From assembly GCA_902479065.1 (NCBI GenBank), contig CABSNM010000009.1, forward strand, positions 1-64,000: a stretch of DNA of 64,000 nt, given 5' to 3'. Position numbers and translations under genes: made by a program. The stretch comes from an uncultured Collinsella sp. Lineage in GTDB: Bacteria; Actinomycetota; Coriobacteriia; Coriobacteriales; Coriobacteriaceae. The number at the start of each line of letters is the position of its first letter. The stretch's first letter is position 1. This document shows positions 1 through 8,223 of the stretch, piece after piece. The notes beneath the pieces were generated by a model. It searched no databases, had not been told where the DNA came from, and worked only from the letters and a program-made list of their open reading frames with translations.

Positions 1-54
1 GACGCCGCCCTCTCAAGGCGGAGATCACCAGTTCGAATCTGGTACGGGCTACCA
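1..54 (+). tRNA. tRNA-Glu (CUC anticodon), 5'-truncated by window edge
   Basis: The window opens inside a tRNA. A 5-bp anticodon stem (CCGCC/GGCGG) encloses the 7-base loop CTCTCAA, giving anticodon CTC, which reads the glutamate codon GAG. A T-arm with TTCGAAT loop, the 3' acceptor strand ACGGGCT, discriminator A and an encoded CCA follow. The 5' acceptor strand and D-arm lie outside the window, so identity rests on the anticodon alone. Confidence 0.88.
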
Positions 55-65
55 CGCATCTGATA

Positions 66-97
66 CCCGGACTTCCTATGGAAGGCCGGGTTTTTTA
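66..97 (+). terminator. Rho-independent terminator after tRNA-Glu
   Basis: An 11-position stem (CCCGGACTTCC with GGAAGGCCGGG, one mismatch) with loop TAT is followed by a run of six T. It lies 11 bases after the tRNA CCA. Confidence 0.88.
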
Positions 98-204
98 TTT
101 TCAAACAACCGTCTGCAATTCCCGTTTGAACCAGAGCTTTGCGTTCTGTCTATGGTCCTTGCGGGTACAATATCCAAGATATTTTGACTGTTAGAAGGAG
201 TCTC

Positions 205-1512
205 ATGACGGAGTCCTCTCAGCATACGTCTAAGCCCCAGGTCGAGGTTGAGGCCTCGGGCGGAGATGACAATAAGAGCGCACGCCGCGGCGCCATCTTT
301 ATCGGTGTCGTACTGGTGGGTTATATCGTCTATCTGGTGGTAACCGGGCAGATGGGGCAGTTCTGGGCCGCTATGTCGAGCGTCCAGGCGTCATGGCTCG
401 TTGTCGCGTGTCTTTGCATGTTCATGTATCTGTTCTTTGGCATTGTGGCCTATGCGATCGCTGTCTGGCTCGACCCCGATTCACCCGTTGGCATTCGCGA
501 CCTGATCTCGGTCGAGGCGAGTGGCATCTTCTTTGGCAACCTCACACCTATGATGATGGGCTCGACTCCCGCCCAGATCTACCGCCTGACCAAGGCGGGC
601 CAAAATGTCGGCGAGGCCGGAGCCACGCAGTTCACGCGCTTTATCGTGTATCAGTTTGGCCTCGTTGCCTGGGGCGCTATCCTACTGCTTGCTCGCATGC
701 CGTTTTTTGCCGAGCGCTATGGCGACATGACGCTGCTGTGCGTCTTTAGCTTTGGTGGGCACTGCTGCATCTTGCTGGGCATCTTCGCCGTCGCTCTCAT
801 GCCTAAGACCGTCACGCGCGTCGCCCATTGCATCATCAATTGGCTCGAGCGCATTGGTGTCTCGGCCACTAAGATCGAGGGTTGGCGCACGTTTGTCGAT
901 GGCGAGATCTACTCCTTCTCCGAGAAGTTCAAGCTTTCGGCCGGACATTTTTCTTCCATGCTGCTCACCGTGTTTATCACCATGCTGCAGCTCGCGTTTT
1001 TCTATCTGGTGCCGTATTTCCTTATGCTTGCCTTTGGCCACCATGAGGTCGACTTTTTCTCGGTCATGGCCGCGAGCGCCTTTGTCCAGCTGTTGAGCTC
1101 TGCGGTCCCCCTGCCCGGTGGAACTGGTGGCGCTGAGGGCGGCTTTGCATTGTTCTTGGGTCATTTCTTTGGGTCGGCTTCGACCGCCGGCTATCTGCTG
1201 TGGCGTCTCATTACGTTTATTGCGCCGACCATTTTGGCTGCGCCCCTGTTGGGACTTAAGAGCGCCCACAACGAGAGCATCCATGCGCGCTGGGATCGCG
1301 TGATGCGCAAGCTCGGCCGCACGCCTCAGACGCCCTCTGCGCCCACTAAGCCGCACCCCACGAATGCTGTTACCGTTGATCCCAAGAAGCACGCTCAGAA
1401 GGCTTCTGGGACCGCTAAGCCGGCTCATAAAGCCTATGTGCGCCAGACAGGCGATGGTATTCGCGTATCTCCGTCGGCACTCAATAAGAAGAAGCACCCT
1501 AAGTCGCAGTAG
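205..1512 (+). CDS. Lysylphosphatidylglycerol synthase TM-region / flippase-like membrane protein (UPF0104 type)
   Basis: A 435-residue polytopic membrane protein. It has about eight hydrophobic segments from residue ~35 to ~370, then a basic, Pro/Lys/Thr-rich cytoplasmic tail of ~70 residues. The mid-protein GNLTPMMMGSTPAQIYRL and late SSAVPLPGGTGGAEGGF stretches are typical of the AglD/MprF-flippase-like superfamily, whose members move or modify lipid-linked substrates. I chose ATG 205 because GAAGGAG sits directly before it; an in-frame start at 139 has no such site. No synthase (GNAT) domain is present, so this is the flippase-like half only. It appears monocistronic, and its substrate cannot be told from sequence. 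Confidence 0.8.
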   Translation: MTESSQHTSKPQVEVEASGGDDNKSARRGAIFIGVVLVGYIVYLVVTGQMGQFWAAMSSVQASWLVVACLCMFMYLFFGIVAYAIAVWLDPDSPVGIRDLISVEASGIFFGNLTPMMMGSTPAQIYRLTKAGQNVGEAGATQFTRFIVYQFGLVAWGAILLLARMPFFAERYGDMTLLCVFSFGGHCCILLGIFAVALMPKTVTRVAHCIINWLERIGVSATKIEGWRTFVDGEIYSFSEKFKLSAGHFSSMLLTVFITMLQLAFFYLVPYFLMLAFGHHEVDFFSVMAASAFVQLLSSAVPLPGGTGGAEGGFALFLGHFFGSASTAGYLLWRLITFIAPTILAAPLLGLKSAHNESIHARWDRVMRKLGRTPQTPSAPTKPHPTNAVTVDPKKHAQKASGTAKPAHKAYVRQTGDGIRVSPSALNKKKHPKSQ

Positions 1513-1628
1513 GGCAGTCGTGCGTTCTTCATGATGCGGGGCATATTTGTGCTGTATGGGGGATAATCCTCTTACGTAGATTATCTCTCATCTGTTGATG
1601 AATGCTCGCATATCGAAGGGACACGCCC

Positions 1629-2240
1629 ATGGCAACCAGCAAACCGCGTCTTGATCGTCGCATCGTTCGCAGCCGTAATGCCATCCTTTCGGCTTTCGAG
1701 CGCCTGCTCATGGAAAAGCCGCTGGCAGACATTACGGTGAGTGCCATCGCGCGCGAGGCCAATGTCGACCGCAAGACCTTTTACGTACACTTTGGTACGG
1801 TTGACGGCCTGCTCGATGCCATTGCCGTCGATGTGGTGGAGATGATTGTCGACTCGGTCGAGAAAACGCTTGCTTCAATGGACGGCGACACCAACGAGCG
1901 CGCTCTTGGCGCGGCGGCGACCTTCTTTAAAACCGTTAACGAGGCACTGTGCAACAACTTGGTGCTCAATCGTCAGCTGATCGAGAACATTCCGCTCGAT
2001 GATTTTATGGCTCGTCTTCGTGCGCCGCTCGAACACGAGATTGCCGAGCGCGATCTGTTGCCCCAAGGTCTCAAGGACGAGATGTTCGATTACTATCTGG
2101 CGTTTTTGCTGTCGGGCATTATCGGTATCTATCGCACGTGGGCACTGTCTGACGGCTCGGTTCCTATCGAGCGTGTCTCTGAGGTCGCCAACGATCTGAC
2201 TCTCAATGGTCTGTCGAGTCTGGAATCTCGCTTGGATTAG
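1629..2240 (+). CDS. TetR/AcrR-family transcriptional regulator
   Basis: A 203-residue protein with an N-terminal helix-turn-helix. Residues ~10-58 read as a TetR domain (SAFERLLMEKPLADITVSAI, then VDRKTFYVHFG). The C-terminal helical ligand-binding half contains a conserved-looking hydrophobic helix around FYLLSGIIGIYRTW-type residues. ATG 1629 follows GAAGGG; an upstream in-frame ATG at 1602 lacks a ribosome site. The protein is probably a repressor of a nearby or self promoter. It sits just before a transposase relic and the cobalamin island. If the island is an insertion, its original neighbour would be the efflux genes now at 24.3-27.7 kb, a typical TetR target. Confidence 0.85.
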   Translation: MATSKPRLDRRIVRSRNAILSAFERLLMEKPLADITVSAIAREANVDRKTFYVHFGTVDGLLDAIAVDVVEMIVDSVEKTLASMDGDTNERALGAAATFFKTVNEALCNNLVLNRQLIENIPLDDFMARLRAPLEHEIAERDLLPQGLKDEMFDYYLAFLLSGIIGIYRTWALSDGSVPIERVSEVANDLTLNGLSSLESRLD

Positions 2241-2242
2241 GC

Positions 2243-2326
2243 CTAGTTGGGCTCGTCGGCGTGGAAATTCCTGTTCACGAGGTTCTCCGGCGCCTTGTAG
2301 ACCTCGCCGGCGCAGGAGCTGTAGCC
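2243..2326 (-). pseudogene. Relic of IS3-family transposase OrfB
   Basis: On the minus strand this short stretch translates to a ~27-residue piece containing AGEVYKAPENLVNRNFHADEP. It matches the segment of IS3/IS150-type OrfB transposases just before the first catalytic Asp (usual family text: APNLV.RDF.A..PN..W.TDIT). It has no start, is stopped just after EPN, and an in-frame stop lies upstream. It abuts the end of the TetR gene and the end of the BtuD-like gene, marking the left edge of the cobalamin island. Confidence 0.7.
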
Positions 2327-2352
2327 TGAGGATCCTTAAAAGAAAGTTCAGT

Positions 2353-3669
2353 TTATCCTTCCCACTCCAAATGGGAATCCTCCGATGCGCCTTCGCACGC
2401 TTGCATGACCTCGATACCATGCGATCGTGCGAACTCGACGAGCTCTGCGTTGCGGGCGTTTATGGTGCCGAAGGCAGCGGGGCACACGATAAGGCGCGCG
2501 CAGTGGACGAGGAGCTCTTTGGCGCGGGCTATGGTTTTATCCCCGATCGGCTCGAAGGCGCGCTCGGCCACGCATTCCGTCGCCAGGTCGCGCGCGAGCT
2601 CGCAGTCGATGTCCCCTTCGTGCAGAATGCCCGCGTAGAACGCCTTGCCCTGCCGGATGAGCTGGCGAAACACAGCTGACCCCGTACCTGCGCCGGCGAT
2701 GACGAACGTGTGCGCATCGCCGTGTGGACGCCCAATTTCCACGCTGCCGAAGTGCTCGTTGAAGGTGCCATGTTGAAGGCCGTAGAGCTCGCCAATCGTC
2801 TCGCGCGTGAATATGTCCTCGGGTGCGCCGGCGCGGAAGACCCGACCGTCCTTCACGCAAATCACCTTGTCGGCGCTTTTCTGCGCGAGCTCGAGTTCGT
2901 GGATGGACATGATGACAGCCACATTCCGCGATTTCGCAAGGTGGCGAAGTATTCGCAGCAGGTCGATCTGGTAGCGGATATCGAGATACGATGTGGGCTC
3001 GTCGAGCACGAGCACACGCGGATCCTGCGCGATGGCGCGTGCGAGCATGACGCGCTGGCGTTGCCCGTCGCTTATCTGCATGAAGTCGCGCTCGGCGAGC
3101 TCTTCCACATGTGCGGTTTTCATGGCCTCGTCGACCCGATTATGGTCGTCAGGCGAAAGTGTTCCCATTCGCCCGGTGTAGGGATGCCTTCCCGCCTCTA
3201 CGATATCGCGGCAGGTGAGGAGCTCGGTCCGGGGTCGATCTGTCAGCATAACGGCAAGGTTCCTTGCGAATTCCGCCGTCTTCCATCGGGAAATCTCCCG
3301 CCCGTCGAGCTCGACCGCGCCGGCAAGCGGTGCCAGATGGCGCGTGATGGTTTTCAAGATGGTCGACTTGCCCGAGCCGTTCGGCCCGATGAGCGCCACG
3401 ACGTCGCCCGCGCGAACCTCCAGATCGACGCCTTCGACTACGACCTTCTTGTCGTAGCCCGCCGACAGGTCGCTTATGCGGAAAAGCGGCGCTCCGTCAG
3501 CCTGCGTTTCGACCGGGGTTTCGAGGTTCGACTCCGCTCGGAGGAGGCGTTCCGCGTGCAGTTCCGCACGAGCCGAAAGTGCCTTCTGGCGCTTTCGTGC
3601 GAGCTTAGGACTGTCTAAGCACGGAATGTCCCTTCCGAGCGTTTTGGGCTGCGGCACGAATTTCCCCAT
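2353..3669 (-). CDS. BtuD/FecE-like ABC transporter ATPase with an extra C-terminal domain
   Basis: A 438-residue ATPase of the corrinoid/siderophore/heme importer class. After a ~60-residue basic N-terminal extension come Walker A GPNGSGKS (~95-102), a signature motif written ISDGQRQRV instead of LSGGQ, and Walker B VLVLDEPTS. Canonical BtuD/FecE proteins end near residue 310 here. The further ~130 residues (starting near FGSVEIGRPHGD) form a separate, Rossmann-like, Cys-containing domain I cannot name, with a glycine-rich AGAGTGSAVF stretch. It directly follows the permease gene (TAG then ATG) and is last in the minus-strand cobalamin operon, so it probably powers corrinoid, cobalt-chelate or tetrapyrrole uptake. 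Confidence 0.85.
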   Translation of the reverse strand: MGKFVPQPKTLGRDIPCLDSPKLARKRQKALSARAELHAERLLRAESNLETPVETQADGAPLFRISDLSAGYDKKVVVEGVDLEVRAGDVVALIGPNGSGKSTILKTITRHLAPLAGAVELDGREISRWKTAEFARNLAVMLTDRPRTELLTCRDIVEAGRHPYTGRMGTLSPDDHNRVDEAMKTAHVEELAERDFMQISDGQRQRVMLARAIAQDPRVLVLDEPTSYLDIRYQIDLLRILRHLAKSRNVAVIMSIHELELAQKSADKVICVKDGRVFRAGAPEDIFTRETIGELYGLQHGTFNEHFGSVEIGRPHGDAHTFVIAGAGTGSAVFRQLIRQGKAFYAGILHEGDIDCELARDLATECVAERAFEPIGDKTIARAKELLVHCARLIVCPAAFGTINARNAELVEFARSHGIEVMQACEGASEDSHLEWEG

Positions 3670-4710
3670 CTACCTCACCCGCTTCTTCAACATGAGTGCG
3701 ATAACCACCGGCGAGCCGAAGATGGCGGTGACGGCGCTGATGGAAAGCTCGACGGGGGAGAACAGCGTGCGCGCGATCAAATCGCAGCCCGCGCAGAAGA
3801 TGGCGCCTCCCAAGAAGCACGCAGGAATCACGCGGATGGGCTTCGACGACTTCAGCGCCGACTTAACGAGATGCGGAACCGCGATGCCTACGAACGACAC
3901 CGGACCAGCGAACGCGGTCACGCAGGCGGAGAGCATGCTCGCTAGAAGGACGAGCACCACGCGGAAGCGTGCGACGTTCACGCCGACGCTTTTCGCGTAG
4001 GCTTCTCCCAGCTGGAAGGCGGAAAGGGGCTTCGATATCGCGAATACGCATGCGCTCACGGTGATCACCACGACCGCGATGACCGCGATGTCGTCCCAGC
4101 TCGAACCCGAGAAGCTACCCAAAGACCAGTTGTGCAGGTTCACGATGGACTGGTCGTCGGCGAAGGCGATGAGAAAGTTCGTCGCCGCCGAGCAGATGTA
4201 TCCCACCATGACGCCCGCCACGATGAGCATGGCCATGGAACTTATGCGCCGTGCGATGAGGAGCACGAAGCCGATGGTGATAAGCGATCCCAGAAACGCT
4301 GCGGCCACCATGGCCGGCGAGGACATGGCCTGGTTCGCGCCCAGAAGCACGATCATCGTAAGCGCGACGACGAACTTTGCGCCCGAGGAGACGCCCAAGA
4401 TGAACGGGTCGGCGATGGGGTTGTTGAAAAACGTCTGCAGCAGGAACCCGGAGAGCGAAAGTGCCCCGCCGAGAAGCACGGCTGAAAGCACGCGCGGCAG
4501 GCGAATCTCCCAGATGACTTGGCTTTCCATGGAATTGGCCGCGCCGCCCGAAAGGATGCCGGGGATGTGGTCTGCGGGCATGAGCACGCTCCCGATGCAC
4601 AGGTTGGCCCCGACGAGCACGATGAGGACAACAGCGAGCAGCGCCGTCACGACGCGACACCGTGCGACGCGCCCCGATTCGTCGTATGCCATGGAAAGTC
4701 GGCTTCTCAT
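3670..4710 (-). CDS. BtuC/FecD-like ABC transporter permease
   Basis: A 346-residue permease of the FecCD family, the usual length, with about ten hydrophobic segments. Family features visible are RLPRVLSAVLLGGALSLSG near residue 60-80, NPIADPFILGVSSGA in the middle, and the cytoplasmic coupling region FVGIAVPHLVKS near residue 275. It lies between the substrate-binding protein gene (4 bases upstream) and the ATPase gene (immediately downstream), completing a three-part importer. The riboswitch at the head of the operon makes corrinoid import the likeliest role. Heme or ferric-siderophore uptake by the same family cannot be excluded. A second possible start is ATG at 4692. Confidence 0.88.
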   Translation of the reverse strand: MRSRLSMAYDESGRVARCRVVTALLAVVLIVLVGANLCIGSVLMPADHIPGILSGGAANSMESQVIWEIRLPRVLSAVLLGGALSLSGFLLQTFFNNPIADPFILGVSSGAKFVVALTMIVLLGANQAMSSPAMVAAAFLGSLITIGFVLLIARRISSMAMLIVAGVMVGYICSAATNFLIAFADDQSIVNLHNWSLGSFSGSSWDDIAVIAVVVITVSACVFAISKPLSAFQLGEAYAKSVGVNVARFRVVLVLLASMLSACVTAFAGPVSFVGIAVPHLVKSALKSSKPIRVIPACFLGGAIFCAGCDLIARTLFSPVELSISAVTAIFGSPVVIALMLKKRVR

Positions 4711-4714
4711 GGTG

Positions 4715-6286
4715 CTAGCCGAGCTTCCTCAGATAATGGAAGTCGCTCGCGTCATCGCCGGTGAACGCCCCGTGCAGCTCGTCGATAATGTCGGCGGTAG
4801 AAGTCATCTGCTGGTACATGTCGGCGCTTGTGACCCAGACGTTGCCGTTCTTCACGGCTTTGAACTGCGACAATAGCGCGTTTTTGCTTACGAAGTCGTT
4901 TAAGGTGGCAACCGATTCGTCGATGGTGCCGTTGTAGACGATGATGTCGGCATCCTTCGCCGTCGCGTAGAAGCGCTCCATTTCGAGCGTTACTGACGAA
5001 CCTGACGTCGACGCCGTCTGCGCGTCATCGAGCGCGTAGTTGCCGCCTGCAAGCTCGATCATCTGCGCCACGTAGTCGCCCGCCCGCCGCGTGACGGCGG
5101 CCCCGTTCGAGTTAATGTAGAAATACGCCACGGTTTTACCTGACGACGCGAGCCTCGACGTTTGCTCGACGCGGGCCTTTTGCTCGTTGAACAGGTGCGC
5201 GGCCTCGTCTTCCTTGTCGAACAGGACGCCGAAAAGCTTAATCCACTCGAGGCGCCCGAGTGCTTCGGGCTCGCTCGACGACTGTTCGGTGAGCACGACG
5301 AGCCCGAGTTTCTGCAGCTTTTCCTTCACATCGGGTGTGTGGTTGATCATGGTGTTCTCGATGGCGAGCGTGCAGCCCGAGGCCGATATTCGCTCGTAGT
5401 CGGGCGCGCTGTACTTGCCGCCGTAGGCGATCGCCCCACTTTCGAGTGCGCTTTTGAAGCCCGCGACCGAGCAATCGTCGGCCTTCGTGCCCGACATGAA
5501 GATATTGTCGTTCGCATCGAGCGCGTCGACCAGGCACATCGTTGCCGACGACACGAGGTACACCTTGTCGGCGGGGCGCCTTATGACCGCGATGTCAGAG
5601 CTCAACCCATCAGGTACCTTCGCATCTTGCGGTACCACGAGGAAGCGCTCACCGTTCGAAACGCAGATAAGCCGCAAGCCGCCTTCGAACTCGTCGACAG
5701 TGAAGTGCTCGGCGTATTCAAGCTGAAGCGTCCCCGTCGGCTTCCAGCCGCAGCCCAAATCGGCGTTGTGGAAGTCGGCCGCGGCGCTTGAAGCCGTTCT
5801 CGCAGGGGAGCCGCCGCTTGCTTCGTCGCCCGATTTCTCCTTCATGGTGGATGAGTCGAAGTAGAGCGTGTAGTCGATGGTGTGCGGCGTCGACATGGCG
5901 ACGGTCTCGGCCGACACGGCGATGTCCTCGTCGAGCGTGACGGGTATCTCGAACGTGGAGTTGCCGCCGTCGTTTACGGGCGCGTAGTCCACGCCGTCGA
6001 CGGTCATCTTGTCGTAGTTCGAACTCGACCAGGTGATGGTCGCGGTGTAGGTGTCGCCATCCTTCACAATTGTGGTGGGCGAGGCGATGCTTGCACGCCC
6101 TGACCCACCGGAAAGCGAGACGCTCACAGTGTATTCCTGAGAGCCCGCCGTGCCACCGGTCGCGTTCGGGCTCGCACTGCACCCCGCGAAAGGAAGCGCG
6201 AGCAGGGCGACGAGAACGCAGACAATCGCGCGCGCCGCGATGCTGTGGCGCTTCCTGTTTTCCCCCTTGGGAAGAATCGACCGCAT
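4715..6286 (-). CDS. Lipoprotein substrate-binding protein (BtuF/FepB-like) with an added N-terminal domain
   Basis: A 523-residue lipoprotein, far longer than the ~300 usual for BtuF-type proteins. A basic N-terminus and hydrophobic run end in lipobox LPFAGC (Cys ~36). Residues ~45-130 form a beta-rich domain resembling the whole of the lipoprotein encoded next upstream: both end in P-V-x-L-D-E-D, A-x, then Y or R-T-L-x-F-[DE]-S. Residues ~170-523 match a type III periplasmic-binding protein (DIAVIRRPADKVYLVSSA; AYFYINSNGAA; ELAGGNYALDD; DIIVYNG). It would capture substrate at the outer face and hand it to the permease. The start is uncertain because the ribosome site is weak. Confidence 0.85.
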   Translation of the reverse strand: MRSILPKGENRKRHSIAARAIVCVLVALLALPFAGCSASPNATGGTAGSQEYTVSVSLSGGSGRASIASPTTIVKDGDTYTATITWSSSNYDKMTVDGVDYAPVNDGGNSTFEIPVTLDEDIAVSAETVAMSTPHTIDYTLYFDSSTMKEKSGDEASGGSPARTASSAAADFHNADLGCGWKPTGTLQLEYAEHFTVDEFEGGLRLICVSNGERFLVVPQDAKVPDGLSSDIAVIRRPADKVYLVSSATMCLVDALDANDNIFMSGTKADDCSVAGFKSALESGAIAYGGKYSAPDYERISASGCTLAIENTMINHTPDVKEKLQKLGLVVLTEQSSSEPEALGRLEWIKLFGVLFDKEDEAAHLFNEQKARVEQTSRLASSGKTVAYFYINSNGAAVTRRAGDYVAQMIELAGGNYALDDAQTASTSGSSVTLEMERFYATAKDADIIVYNGTIDESVATLNDFVSKNALLSQFKAVKNGNVWVTSADMYQQMTSTADIIDELHGAFTGDDASDFHYLRKLG

Positions 6287-6290
6287 GGCG

Positions 6291-6824
6291 TTACTTCAGT
6301 GCGTCGGCGCGCAGATCGACGCCGGCGGATTCGAACACGAGCGTGCGGTCGTACCACTGCTCTTTTCTAATACTCCACGCGGCGCAGGCGGTGTCCTCGT
6401 CGAGCGCTTCAACGGGCACGTCGTAGGTGTACTTGCCTTCCGCGTTTTCCACATAGGGGATGAAGTCGGCCTCGCTCGCGGTGGCAGCCTCGTCACCCGT
6501 GCCCATGAAGAGCTTGCCGTAGCCCGTGCCGGAAAGTGTCATCACGCAGTGCATGGAGCCGTTTTCCACGATGAGCTGGGCGTCCACAATCCTGAACATG
6601 TTCGAGCTGGAATCTACGGTGATCGGATAGGTGCCGTCGGCCACCTTGTCGGCGGTGATGGGGGCAGCGCTTGCGCCCTCGGGCGCATCGGCCGCCTGTT
6701 CGGTCTTTTCCTGGGAATCGGCATCGCTTGCCTTTGCGCTGTCGATTGAATTTCCGCCGCAGCCGGCGAGCGAGAACGCAAAAAGCGCCGCTGACAGGGC
6801 GAAGGCGAGGGTTTTCTTCAACAT
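6291..6824 (-). CDS. Small lipoprotein, single beta-rich domain shared with the adjacent binding protein
   Basis: A 177-residue lipoprotein with a classical signal (MLKKTLAFALSAALF...) and lipobox LAGC (Cys ~20). A Ser/Asp/Glu/Ala-rich linker and one ~120-residue domain follow. The domain ends in DVPVEALDEDTACAAW...TLVFESAG, which parallels the N-terminal domain of the downstream binding protein. ATG 6824 has a GAAAGGA ribosome site; longer frames upstream do not. Lying between cbiK and the importer under a cobalamin riboswitch, it may pass cobalt, a tetrapyrrole or corrinoid between CbiK and the binding protein. No named family was recognised. Confidence 0.75.
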   Translation of the reverse strand: MLKKTLAFALSAALFAFSLAGCGGNSIDSAKASDADSQEKTEQAADAPEGASAAPITADKVADGTYPITVDSSSNMFRIVDAQLIVENGSMHCVMTLSGTGYGKLFMGTGDEAATASEADFIPYVENAEGKYTYDVPVEALDEDTACAAWSIRKEQWYDRTLVFESAGVDLRADALK

Positions 6825-6887
6825 GGAGGGGGTTCCTTTCAATCGCTTCGACCGCCCGCGCCGTGCGGTGGGCGGGCGGGATGCGAA

Positions 6888-6934
6888 TGCAACGGGCATG
6901 CGCCGTCGGTCGGGGAAGGCGCATGCCCGTTGCA
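6888..6934 (-). other. 17-bp perfect inverted repeat between cbiK and the lipoprotein gene
   Basis: TGCAACGGGCATGCGCC at 6888-6904 is exactly complementary to 6918-6934, around a 13-base loop. There is no T-run on either side, so it is not an ordinary terminator. Inside the operon it would form a very stable mRNA hairpin separating cbiK from the transporter genes, suggesting RNA processing or stability control of the two parts. Confidence 0.8.
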
Positions 6935-6969
6935 CGGGGACGCGACCGGCGCCCCCGTGCGCGGCGAGT

Positions 6970-7896
6970 TTACAGCTTGGCGATGGCGTCGTCCACGTGC
7001 GAGACGTAGATGTCGTCGACCGCGGCGTTCTGTCCCAGACCCTGGAGCAGGCACGTCACTTCGAAGCCAGCGGCCACGAACTTCGCAGCCCAGCTGTCGG
7101 GGTCGGTCTCGTCTGCCATGTCGTTGTTCGCGTGGTCGCCCGCGACCACCATGAACGGCGCGAGCACGGCCTTCTTGTACCCTGCGGCGCTCGCGGCGGC
7201 GATAACATCCTCGCAGGTCGGCTCAGCCTCGACGGTGCCGACGAAGAACTGCGTCAAGCCCTCGTTCTTGAACACTTCCTGCATCTTGGCATAGTCGGCG
7301 TTGGAATCGGCTTCGGTGCCGTGGCCCATGAGGCACAGCGCCGTCTTGCCGTCGTCGAAGGACGCCATGTTCTCATTAATGGCTGCGGCCACCTTCTTGT
7401 AGTCGTCGTCGGAGGTGAGCAGCGGGTCGCCGAGCGAGATCTTGTCGAACTTGTCGGCGTACTTGTCGAGCTCGTCTTTCACGTCGGCGTATTCCAGGCC
7501 AGCCATGAGATGCGTCGGCTGCACGACAATTTCCTTCACGCCGTCTTCCACGCAGCGGTCGAGCGCCTCGGTCATATTGTCGATCGTGATGCCGTCGCGC
7601 TTCTTCAGCTTGTCGATGATGATCTGCGCGGTGAAGGCGCGGCGGATGTCGTAGTCCTGCCAGTACTTCTCGCGGATAGCGTCTTCGATGGCGCCGATGG
7701 TGATGTGGCGCGAGTCGTTGTAGCTCGTGCCGAAGCTCGTGACGAGGATGACCGGCTTCACGGCCTTCTCCTTTTCACTCGATTTCTCGGAACTCGCGGA
7801 GGTGCTGGAGCAGCCCGCGAGCGCGACTCCGGCGAGCGCGAATGCTCCGGTTGCTGCGGCGCCCATGAAGCCGCGGCGTGACATCTGGTCGGACAT
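6970..7896 (-). CDS. cbiK: Anaerobic cobaltochelatase CbiK, exported lipoprotein form
   Basis: A 308-residue class II chelatase that inserts Co(II) into sirohydrochlorin. The chelatase domain begins at ~45 (VKPVILVTSFGTSYNDSR). Both expected metal/catalytic histidines are visible, in LMGHGTEADSN and VAGDHANNDMA, with Glu in VGTVEAEP. Unusually, the N-terminus carries a twin-arginine-like motif (MSRRGFMG) and a lipobox (LAGC, Cys ~26), so the enzyme should be anchored outside the membrane. Extracytoplasmic CbiK is known from Desulfovibrio. ATG 7896 follows an AAGGAAA-type site. It is the first gene of the riboswitch-controlled operon with the importer, so a metal- or tetrapyrrole-capture role outside the cell is possible besides biosynthesis. 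Confidence 0.92.
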   Translation of the reverse strand: MSDQMSRRGFMGAAATGAFALAGVALAGCSSTSASSEKSSEKEKAVKPVILVTSFGTSYNDSRHITIGAIEDAIREKYWQDYDIRRAFTAQIIIDKLKKRDGITIDNMTEALDRCVEDGVKEIVVQPTHLMAGLEYADVKDELDKYADKFDKISLGDPLLTSDDDYKKVAAAINENMASFDDGKTALCLMGHGTEADSNADYAKMQEVFKNEGLTQFFVGTVEAEPTCEDVIAAASAAGYKKAVLAPFMVVAGDHANNDMADETDPDSWAAKFVAAGFEVTCLLQGLGQNAAVDDIYVSHVDDAIAKL

Positions 7897-8014
7897 GGTT
7901 TTTCCTTTCCTCAGTTTGCCGGTCCCCCGGCGACAGTTGCTTGTCGGCACAAGCGAAAGAAAAGCGCGCCCCTCGGGGTTCACAAGGAGCTAACGCCACG
8001 GCGATGCCGTGAGG

Positions 8015-8150
8015 AAAAGGCGAAGCAGTCTGGCTTGGGGCGCGAGGCGGTTCGCCTGCGCGTCCTACACAGTAATGTCCCTTGCCCAGGATTCCCACCT
8101 GGTTCCCTCCGCAAGCCAGCGCGGGCTGTGCGGGCGCCGCGCCGGTCATT
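8015..8150 (-). ncRNA. Cobalamin riboswitch (B12 element) upstream of cbiK
   Basis: Read on the minus strand, the core consensus appears in order: GGGAA near 8108-8112, GGTGGGAATCC, GGGACATTACTGTG, then the B12-box AAGCCAGACTGC (8025-8036). CTGGCTT at ~8113-8119 pairs with AAGCCAG of the box to close the core. A small CACGGC-ATC-GCCGTG hairpin follows. It lies in the ~290-nt leader of cbiK and should lower expression of cbiK and the importer when cobalamin is plentiful. Exact ends are approximate. Confidence 0.92.
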
Positions 8151-8194
8151 TCCTTTTATCCGATTGTCATATGCTCGTTGCCGAAACTTTTACT

Positions 8195-8223
8195 ATGATA
8201 GTGGGCACTTGTGAACGTGTCAA
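8195..8223 (-). promoter_or_regulatory. Sigma-A-type promoter of the cbiK/transporter operon
   Basis: On the minus strand a perfect -35 TTGACA (8218-8223) and -10 TATCAT (8195-8200) are separated by exactly 17 bases. Transcription would start near 8188 and read straight into the riboswitch. No comparably good promoter or second riboswitch was seen for the divergent plus-strand genes in the remaining ~130 bases before cbiF. Confidence 0.85.

Noticed and set aside
7775..8149. Minus-strand frame through the riboswitch into cbiK
   Set aside because: It is out of frame with CbiK and crosses the structured riboswitch RNA.
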